Below the pieces are notes generated by a model. That model saw only the letters and a program-made list of their open reading frames with translations. It was not told where the DNA came from and made no database searches. A DNA stretch of 40,088 nucleotides from an uncultured Flavobacterium sp. (GTDB lineage Bacteria > Bacteroidota > Bacteroidia > Flavobacteriales > Flavobacteriaceae), in NCBI RefSeq assembly GCF_937967675.1, contig NZ_CALBSN010000184.1:1-40088 (forward strand), given 5' to 3'. How positions within the stretch are numbered: position 1 is the first letter of the stretch; each line of letters begins with the position of its first letter. A program made the position numbers and the translations under genes. This document shows, one piece after another, positions 25,546-32,094 of the stretch.

Positions 25546-26285
25546 TATGCCTTAGCCATCATTTTATTACTGATTACCGAAACCAGTACATAACTAATGA
25601 TAATCAAAGGAATAGCTACAAATCCTAAAACTAAAAAGGACAATAAAGAACCGATTAAAAACAAAATTTGCATTTTATATTTCGCCCAAGTAAATTCTTT
25701 AATTTTCAATGAGAACAAAGGAATTTCAGCATTTAAAATATACGAACTCAAAATCGAGATAAATAACAACACATAAGGATTGTATAAAATAGTAGTCAAT
25801 CCTTCAAAGTCATTTGCATATTGAATCATGGGAATACTCATAATTACTAATGCATTGGCTGGTGTTGGTAATCCAATAAAAGAATCGGTTTGACGGGTAT
25901 CGATGTTAAAATTTGCCAAACGATAGCAAGAAGCCAATGTAATTAAAAAGCCTAAATAAGGCACAAATCCCATATAAAACGTTTCTTCTGTTAACATGTA
26001 TTCGGGTTGGGTTTGCTGAATATCTTCAAACAAACGAAACATCATCAAACCTGGAACTACACCACAAGTCACCATATCAGCTAAAGAATCCAACTGCACT
26101 CCTAAAGGTCCGGCTACATTGAATTTTCTGGCTAAAAATCCGTCCCAAAAATCAAAGAAAATACCCAAACAAACAAAAATAAACGCTTCATCATAATAGC
26201 CTTTAAAAATAGCGATGATAGCTAACAATCCTGCTGCTAAATTTAGCAAAGTGATTAGATTGGGAATGTGTTTTTTGATATTCAT
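25545..26285 (-). CDS. pssA: CDP-diacylglycerol-serine O-phosphatidyltransferase
   Basis: A 246-aa inner-membrane enzyme that makes phosphatidylserine, the precursor of phosphatidylethanolamine. The CDP-alcohol phosphatidyltransferase motif is complete: Asp48-Gly49, Ala52-Arg53, Gly62, Asp66 and Asp70 (DGFLARKFNVAGPLG then QLDSLAD). It is predicted to have about seven transmembrane helices. It is followed by the GH25 gene with TAATG overlap. Upstream, only 20 bases away, is a small 50-aa ORF tied to a broken zeta-toxin-like gene, which suggests that module sits directly in front of pssA. Confidence 0.93.
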   Translation of the reverse strand: MNIKKHIPNLITLLNLAAGLLAIIAIFKGYYDEAFIFVCLGIFFDFWDGFLARKFNVAGPLGVQLDSLADMVTCGVVPGLMMFRLFEDIQQTQPEYMLTEETFYMGFVPYLGFLITLASCYRLANFNIDTRQTDSFIGLPTPANALVIMSIPMIQYANDFEGLTTILYNPYVLLFISILSSYILNAEIPLFSLKIKEFTWAKYKMQILFLIGSLLSFLVLGFVAIPLIIISYVLVSVISNKMMAKA

Positions 26286-26305
26286 ATCAGAAATTTAAAT
26301 TTTAT

Positions 26306-26458
26306 TTATTCTGGCTTTATATGTACTACTTTTTGATCTTGGATAACAACTAAATCGCTATTCATACGTTTTTTGAAAGCAATCAATTTTTCATAAACCT
26401 TTTCCATCCCTTCTAAAATTTTAACTTGCTGTTCTGATATTTTTTTATGCTTTTTCAT
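26306..26458 (-). CDS. 50-aa protein, possible partner/antitoxin of the zeta-like gene
   Basis: MKKHKKISEQQVKILEGMEK is followed by VYEKLIAFKKRMNSDLV and ends VVHIKPE. It is a basic, helical protein of 50 residues. Its ATG lies inside the last codons of the zeta-toxin-like pseudogene, with a 14-base overlap, and it stays open, so it is likely an intact partner gene. Overlapping order toxin then small protein suggests translational coupling and an antitoxin-like role, but nothing in the sequence proves this. Similar short proteins next to zeta-like genes are familiar to me from other Bacteroidota, from memory only. Confidence 0.6.
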   Translation of the reverse strand: MKKHKKISEQQVKILEGMEKVYEKLIAFKKRMNSDLVVIQDQKVVHIKPE

Positions 26459-27029
26459 AGTAACTTTTTAAATAATTAAATTTTTGTTCATTACGAATTA
26501 TAAGTGATGAATCATTTGATTTTGAAGCTATTAATTCTGACTTCACTTGAGAATTATCAAAAATCATTAACTCATCTACAATTGGAATATAAATTTAAAA
26601 TAAATTTTTAATTCCATTTAGATATCTACGCTCAATAATATCGTTTGGGGTATCATGTCCTCCTTCTAAAACTCTCGTTGCTACTCTCTCTTTAGCAAGT
26701 TCAATAGTTTGTAACCAAAAAAACAATAATGTTATCGTATAACCTTCTTTTTTTGCTGATAGAATTTTATTTCTTTAACTTTTAGTTGCTAAAGTAGTTT
26801 CAAATGCAAAACTTAAATCCTCCTTCAATAAATCATTAATACGATAAATCATTATTCTTCCTGCCTCCAAAGCAACCTTATCAGGTTGAAATGGCGATAA
26901 TCCTTTAGCAATTTCATCTGCATTTACAAATTCTTTACAATCTAATATTTCAGGTAAAATTGTAAAGGAAGCTGTAGTCTTACCTGCTCCATTACACCCT
27001 GCAATTATGTAAAGATTTTTATTTTTCAT
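26445..27029 (-). pseudogene. Zeta-toxin-like kinase gene with two in-frame stop codons
   Basis: A P-loop gene of 195 codons. The Walker A motif GCNGAGKTT lies at residues 11-19, followed by the family-typical FVNADEIAKGLSPF and SFAFETTLATKS. The frame then meets TAA at 26775-26777 and continues with RNKILSAKKEGYTITLLF and RVLEGGHDTPNDIIERRY. It meets a second TAA at 26595-26597 and resumes as IYIPIVDELMIFDNS. All parts are in one frame, so the damage is two nonsense changes, not frameshifts. The first stop falls where relatives have Tyr, the second where a Glu-like residue stands before IY. It is likely dead. It has a TATATTTG box right before the ATG and overlaps a 50-aa ORF. Confidence 0.88.
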
Positions 27030-27034
27030 TACAA

Positions 27035-27042
27035 CAAATATA
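27035..27042 (-). promoter_or_regulatory. -7 box (TATATTTG) for the zeta-like pseudogene
   Basis: A perfect TAnnTTTG on the minus strand, only five bases before the ATG at 27029, so a transcript from it would be almost leaderless. Confidence 0.45.
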
Positions 27043-27160
27043 CCACTTTCAGGAATAAAAACTACTCTTCCCTAATTTACAGCAAATGTAATACAATAAG
27101 TTAATACTTTTAGAGTTTACTATTTGAGAAATTTATTTCATCTTTGTAAAAAAATTGGCA

Positions 27161-28234
27161 TTGAAAAAGACCACTTTATATTTTCTAATTTGCTTTAGCT
27201 GGATGGCATATGGCCAAACCGTACGAAAATATTCAAATGAGTTTATGAATATTGGCGTTGATGCGGCTGCTTTGGGAATGTCTAATGCTGTTGTGTCGCA
27301 TACTGGCGATGTAAATTCAGGCTATTGGAATCCTGCAGGATTATTGAAATTAGAAGACAAGCAGTTTGCCTTAATGCACGCCAATTATTTTGCGAATATT
27401 GCTCAATATGACTATGCTGGTTTTGCGATGCCAATCGACGACCGTAGTGCGGTTGGAATTTCCTTAATACGCTTTGGAGTGGATGATATTTTAAACACCA
27501 CCCAATTAATTGATAGCGAAGGAAACATCGATTACAACAGAATTTCACTTTTTTCTACTGCCGATTATGGTTTAACAGTTTCTTATGCAAGAAGTTTACC
27601 TATTGAAGGATTGAATTACGGCGTAAATGCGAAAGTAATCAGAAGAATTATTGGTGATTTTGCTAATTCTTGGGGATTTGGATTGGATTTAGGAATTCAA
27701 TACATTAGTGATGATGAGGATTGGAAATTTGGCTTAATGATTCGCGATATTACCACTACCTACAATACTTGGACCATAGACGAAGAAAAATATCAAGAAA
27801 TTGCCGATGCCATTCCAGGAGAGAATCAAGAATTACCTGAAACTAGCGAAATTACATTACCTAAAGCGCAATTAGGAATGTCTAAAAAATGGATTATTCG
27901 TTACGATTATAGTTTGTTAGCAGCAACCAATTTAAACATGCAATTTGCCCGAACTAATGATTTAGTTTCAACAAATGCTGTAAGTGTTGACCCTGCTTTA
28001 GGTTTAGAATTTGGATATATCGATTTAATTTATTTAAGAGCTGGAGCCGGAAATTTTCAACAAATAACCCAAATTGACAATTCTAATAAATTAAGTTTTC
28101 AACCTAATATTGGAGTTGGATTCAAATACAAAGGCATCCAAGTTGATTATGCTTTAACTGATTTAGGTGACCAAAGTGCGGCTTTATATTCCAATATATT
28201 TTCATTAAAAGTAGATTGGGAATTGTTTAGATAA
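27161..28234 (+). CDS. PorV/PorQ-family outer-membrane protein
   Basis: A protein of about 357 aa. There is no ATG at the beginning; two TTG codons (27155 and 27161) are possible. 27161 gives MKKTTLYFLICFSWMAYGQ, a good signal peptide, and is preferred. The mature part has the signature of the PorV/PorQ and UPF0164 beta-barrels: NIGVDAAALGMSNAVVS, then YWNPAGLL, YGLTVSYARSL and GVNAKVIRR. PorV/PorQ-like proteins take part in type IX secretion or act as general outer-membrane barrels. No T9SS genes are adjacent, so assignment to the machine itself is uncertain. A near-consensus CATCTTTG sits at 27139. Confidence 0.82.
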   Translation: MKKTTLYFLICFSWMAYGQTVRKYSNEFMNIGVDAAALGMSNAVVSHTGDVNSGYWNPAGLLKLEDKQFALMHANYFANIAQYDYAGFAMPIDDRSAVGISLIRFGVDDILNTTQLIDSEGNIDYNRISLFSTADYGLTVSYARSLPIEGLNYGVNAKVIRRIIGDFANSWGFGLDLGIQYISDDEDWKFGLMIRDITTTYNTWTIDEEKYQEIADAIPGENQELPETSEITLPKAQLGMSKKWIIRYDYSLLAATNLNMQFARTNDLVSTNAVSVDPALGLEFGYIDLIYLRAGAGNFQQITQIDNSNKLSFQPNIGVGFKYKGIQVDYALTDLGDQSAALYSNIFSLKVDWELFR

Positions 28235-28284
28235 TGAGTTATTGGTGATAGGTATTTGGTCATAGATAATGGGTCATAGCAAAC

Positions 28285-28344
28285 AAACTTGAAACCTGAA
28301 ACTTGAAACCCAAAACTTAAAACTTAAAACCTTAAACTTGAAAC
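28285..28344. repeat. Degenerate heptamer tandem repeat (AAACTTG)
   Basis: Eight 7-base units plus a partial one: AAACTTG, AAACCTG, AAACTTG, AAACCCA, AAACTTA, AAACTTA, AAACCTT, AAACTTG, AAAC. It fills the spacer before the Lnb-like gene and ends 11 bases before the ATG. The preceding bases (28240-28280) have a related GGTCATAGATAATGGGTCATAG doublet. Confidence 0.85.
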
Positions 28345-28354
28345 AAAATACTGT

Positions 28355-29458
28355 ATGACTAAAAAACTACTTTTAACACTTTCAATACTACTAAGTACCA
28401 TAGCTTTTTCCCAAAATATTTCTCTTTCCGAAAAAGCAAAAGTTAGCATTTTAACTTGTGGTTTAGGACCTGAATCTTATGCTATGTATGGTCACACTGG
28501 AATTCGAATTCAAGATAGTATCAACGCAATTGATGTGGTTTACAATTATGGCGCTTTTGATTTTAGTACACCTAATTTTATTGGTAGGTTTATAAAAGGT
28601 GATTTACAATATTTTGTTACCAATGGTAGTTTTATTGATTTCTATTACAATTACCAAGCCGAAAACAGAGAAATAATTGAGCAAGAATTGCAACTAAACC
28701 CTATCCAAATCAATAGTTTGTTCCAACAATTAAATCATTCGGTTTATAGTGAAGAACGTTATTACACCTATAAATTCATTGATAGAAACTGTACTACAAT
28801 GGTGGTAGATAAAATTAATGGCATTTTAGGAAAAGAATACATCAAATCAGATACTTCCAATCAAACCTATCGAGAGATTCTGTATCCGTATATGACCGAT
28901 TTTTATATGAAATTGGGAATTCAATTGATTTTCGGAACTAAAGTTGACGAACCAGCAACACGATTATTTCTTCCTTACGAATTTAAAGAAGCCATTTCAT
29001 ACACTAAAGTTAATGGTAATGAACTAGAGAAAAGCAATAAAAGAATTTTGGAAGTGAGTAAACCAGAAGCAACTTTCAATTGGCTGAACTCCATTTACTC
29101 ATTAATCACCATCCTATTTCTTTTAGCATTAGCAAACAAAAAATGGATTCAAATTAGCTATTTTGTTTTTGCTGGAATTTTGGGATTATTTTTTTCCTTA
29201 GTAGGATTATATTCTTTACATGAAGAAGTTTTATGGAACTACAATATATTATTATTTAATCCTCTTTTATTAGTATTCACATGGTATCTAAAAAAAGGAA
29301 TCAAAGAGAGAATAGTGCTATTTGGACAAATCATCATGGCAATGTTACTAATATATCTAGCTTACATGACAACTAAAATTCATTTGGAAATTGTTTGGCC
29401 TTTTATCGCCTTACACTTTTATTGGATAGGAAAAATTGTTTTACAAATAAAAAAGTAA
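28355..29458 (+). CDS. Lnb-like (DUF4105) membrane protein, putative lipoprotein N-acyltransferase
   Basis: A 367-aa protein. Residues 1-20 are a signal peptide. Residues about 25-200 form the Lnb N-terminal periplasmic domain (formerly DUF4105), with His47 in MYGHTGIRI and Cys146 in DRNCTTMV as the likely papain-like catalytic pair. The C-terminal part (about 235-360) has four to five transmembrane helices. The Bacteroides protein Lnb of this family adds the N-terminal acyl chain to lipoproteins in place of Lnt; whether this homologue does the same is inference from family. At least three lipoproteins in the window would be possible substrates (the M61 peptidase, the DUF4369 protein and Wza). 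Confidence 0.82.
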   Translation: MTKKLLLTLSILLSTIAFSQNISLSEKAKVSILTCGLGPESYAMYGHTGIRIQDSINAIDVVYNYGAFDFSTPNFIGRFIKGDLQYFVTNGSFIDFYYNYQAENREIIEQELQLNPIQINSLFQQLNHSVYSEERYYTYKFIDRNCTTMVVDKINGILGKEYIKSDTSNQTYREILYPYMTDFYMKLGIQLIFGTKVDEPATRLFLPYEFKEAISYTKVNGNELEKSNKRILEVSKPEATFNWLNSIYSLITILFLLALANKKWIQISYFVFAGILGLFFSLVGLYSLHEEVLWNYNILLFNPLLLVFTWYLKKGIKERIVLFGQIIMAMLLIYLAYMTTKIHLEIVWPFIALHFYWIGKIVLQIKK

Positions 29459-29510
29459 AGCGAATACTTACATATGTTATTAAGTAGCTATAGATTGTAT
29501 CATTATGAAA

Positions 29511-30263
29511 TTATTGAAGATAATTTAAAAATGCCTCTTGCCTTCTTTTAGCAACTGGTATTAATACTCCGTGAGAGAGTTCACAATACAACCCCCTTTT
29601 TTTTGTGATTTTTACAATTTTTTTTACGTTTATGATATAAGAGTGATGAATTCGAAAAAAATGATGCTGTAGTAAAGCATCTTGGTATACTCCTAAATTT
29701 TTACTAGAAAGTACTTCTTTTTTATTTTCTAAAATGAATTGCGTGTATTTTCCATCGGCTTTACAATATAAAATATCATTAATTTTAATCAAATCAATTT
29801 TATCAGTTGACGTAATGGTTAAAATTCCACTATTCGTATTTTGAAATTGAAAATTTCTTTTTTGATTTGAACTAAAATTTTGAAAGTTCGTTTCCATTTC
29901 TATAGATTGTATTACTTTATAAAGGGAAACCATTAGAGCATTGGGTTGCAAATCGTCTAGCAAAAAATCTATTGCATTGCATTGAAATGCATCATAAGCT
30001 TTCTTTTTATCATCTGAAATACAAATAAATTTAGGAAGTGGGTTATCTACTTCTTTCAGTAAATAAAAGGAATTTAAATTTTCATCTGTTGGGTTTAAAA
30101 AAACCAAATCGGGTTGGTATTCATTAATTAGCTCAATAGCATCTTTCAAGTGTTCCACCTGTGCACAAATTGCAATAAGTATAGGATTTTCTTCTGCAAA
30201 ATTTAAAAGCTGTTTTACAACTTCCGTATTGGTATCAATGATTATTGACTTTAATAATTTCAT
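29511..30263 (-). CDS. LytTR transcriptional regulator with degenerate receiver
   Basis: A 250-aa protein. Residues 1-120 have a receiver-like fold, but the phosphate-acceptor position is Asn57 (PDLVFLNPTDENLN) rather than Asp, and the acidic pair at the start is reduced to one Asp (IIIDTN). Residues about 155-250 are a LytTR DNA-binding domain (ILYCKADGKYTQFIL, FRIHHSYIINVKKI). It is therefore a pseudo-receiver regulator, probably not activated by phosphorylation. No histidine kinase is adjacent. It lies next to an outer-membrane protein gene and close to the polysaccharide block, which may be among its targets. That is a guess. Confidence 0.86.
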   Translation of the reverse strand: MKLLKSIIIDTNTEVVKQLLNFAEENPILIAICAQVEHLKDAIELINEYQPDLVFLNPTDENLNSFYLLKEVDNPLPKFICISDDKKKAYDAFQCNAIDFLLDDLQPNALMVSLYKVIQSIEMETNFQNFSSNQKRNFQFQNTNSGILTITSTDKIDLIKINDILYCKADGKYTQFILENKKEVLSSKNLGVYQDALLQHHFFRIHHSYIINVKKIVKITKKRGLYCELSHGVLIPVAKRRQEAFLNYLQ

Positions 30264-30550
30264 GTGTTAGTATTACACTATTTTTTAACTATTTACACTT
30301 GTAAGTTAACAAAAGTTATTTGTTTTCAATAAATTATAAATGTAAATATAGGGAAATAATTAATTTAAGTGTGTACTTTTAACTTATGTTTTTTTATTAT
30401 TAGCGATAAAAAAATAGGTCACTTAAAATCCTTTATAAAAAAACGAAGTAAAAATTTAATTTGTATATTTCCTAAATAAATTAAAAACAATTAATGAATG
30501 ATATTATGTGAACATCCCAAATTAAAATTTACATCAAAACAGCTTTCTAA

Positions 30551-31191
30551 TTAAAACCAATCGGAATGATATCTATTTTCCCCGATATAATAAATCAAAC
30601 CAATCGATAAATTATAAAAATAACCTGTCTCCGATAATTTAGAATTATGAATTGGATATCCATCAAAACCATATAATTGTTTTAAATTGATATTATAGGT
30701 AAAATCTGTAACAATTGCAATTTTATTATTTATTCTATACTGAGGTGTAATCCCTAAACCAATAATATTTGTTTTCTCTGATTCGAATTGAGGTTGTAAT
30801 GAATTTGCAAAACCAATAGAGCCATCAAAATGAATTAATACACCCAAATTATCTCTTGTTAGATAAGTAAGCCTATTTTTTTTCCAGCATTATACACAAA
30901 TGATGCTCCTATTGAATTATATTGTATCCCAATTACACCTCCAGGATCATTCACAAATTTATCTGATTTAAAAATTAATTTAGTACCTACATATTCTGTA
31001 AACATATAACGAAGCCCTACTTCAAAATGATTAAACCCAGAAAAGTTAGAATTAAATTGTTTGTTATAAGGCTGGATAGCCCCATTGTATCCATAATTCA
31101 ATTCTAAAGAAACATTATTCAAATTGAATTGAGAATAAACAGTAGAAGTACAAAATAAAAAAAGTGCGATTGAAAAAATTTTTTTTACCAT
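30551..31191 (-). pseudogene. Outer-membrane beta-barrel gene split by a frameshift in an A8 tract
   Basis: The start at 31191 gives signal peptide MVKKIFSIALFLFCTSTVYSQ. The barrel then runs in one frame through VELGLRYMFTEYVG-like strands to YNAGKK and hits a stop just after a run of eight A (30876-30883 on the plus strand as T). Continuing in the shifted frame gives RLTYLTRDNLGVLIHFDGS, then YRINNKIAIVTDFTYNI and the terminal YYIGENRYHSDWF. Nine A would restore one 213-aa OmpA/OprF-like barrel. This is one missing base, so either a real frameshift, a homopolymer sequencing error or slippage-dependent expression. The aromatic C-terminal residue (F) is the usual barrel end. Confidence 0.85.
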
Positions 31192-31350
31192 TAATAAGAT
31201 TTTTGTAATAATAAATAACTTACAGAGACTACTTTGAATACGAAAAACGTATTGCACATAAAAGCTACAAAGTAAAAAAAAGATTTCGATAAAGAATAAA
31301 AAATACTAAATTAAATGTATTTTTGATAACTAATTTTAATAAATATATAA

Positions 31351-32094
31351 ATGTTTTGGATACCTAAGAAAAAAGTTTTTTGGAAAGACTTGTGGAAAGA
31401 TGAGTGTATTGATATACACAACCATTTACTTTGGGGCATAGATGACGGATCAAAATCTTTTGAAGAAACAATAGCATTAAGTAATGGATTACAAGAATTA
31501 GGCATAACTAAAGCAATTGCAACACCTCATACTTATCCAGGGTTATGGAACAATACCGCAACTGACATAAATAGCATTTATACTACCTATAAAAATCTTG
31601 AAACTAATCATTTCATTATAGGGGTTGCTAGTGAATATTTAGCAGAAAGTTATTTAGAGCAAGAAGTGCAGCAAAAAAGTATCTTAACCCTACCTGGAAA
31701 CTATATTTTAATAGAATTTTCCATGCTTTTTCCTCCAACAGAACGTATAATGGAATCGCTTTTCCAACTAAAACTAAAAGGATACCAACTTATCTTAGCA
31801 CATCCAGAACGTTATCTGTATTGGGAAAATAGCCTCCATACTTTTGAGAAATTAAAAACGTTTAATTTACACTTTCAACTTAATACACTATCATTGCTAG
31901 GCTATTATGGAAATGATGTAAAAAAACTTGCCATTCAACTACTTAACTTGGAATTCTATGATTTTTTTGGAACAGATACCCACAAAATAGAACAAATTGA
32001 TTACCATACAAAAAAAGCCTTAGAATTGAATAATAAACAAATTTTAATTCTAGAAAACATAATCAACGCCAATAAAGAATTTTCTATTTTTTAA
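31351..32094 (+). CDS. CpsB/YwqE-type protein-tyrosine phosphatase (PHP family)
   Basis: A 247-aa metal-dependent phosphatase that removes phosphate from the Wzc-type kinase. PHP motifs are DIHNHLLWGIDDGSK (His-x-His and Asp metal ligands), IATPHTYPG, EFSMLFPP and LAHPERYLYWE, then DFFGTDTHKIE. This is the CpsB/YwqE family that controls capsule or exopolysaccharide length. The gene points at the wzc-like gene and overlaps it by 11 bases (32084-32094) tail to tail. Confidence 0.9.
   Translation: MFWIPKKKVFWKDLWKDECIDIHNHLLWGIDDGSKSFEETIALSNGLQELGITKAIATPHTYPGLWNNTATDINSIYTTYKNLETNHFIIGVASEYLAESYLEQEVQQKSILTLPGNYILIEFSMLFPPTERIMESLFQLKLKGYQLILAHPERYLYWENSLHTFEKLKTFNLHFQLNTLSLLGYYGNDVKKLAIQLLNLEFYDFFGTDTHKIEQIDYHTKKALELNNKQILILENIINANKEFSIF

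Noticed and set aside
26445..27029. Recoding of TAA (alternative code or programmed read-through) in the zeta-like gene
   Set aside because: All other genes in the window use TAA as a normal stop, and two separate stops in one gene fit decay better.
28285..28344. CRISPR or iteron array before the Lnb-like gene
   Set aside because: Seven-base degenerate units without spacers; looks like a simple tandem repeat.
30264..30550. A small gene or riboswitch in the 287-base spacer beside the LytTR gene
   Set aside because: Very AT-rich with many stops in all frames, no stable hairpin and no recognised element.
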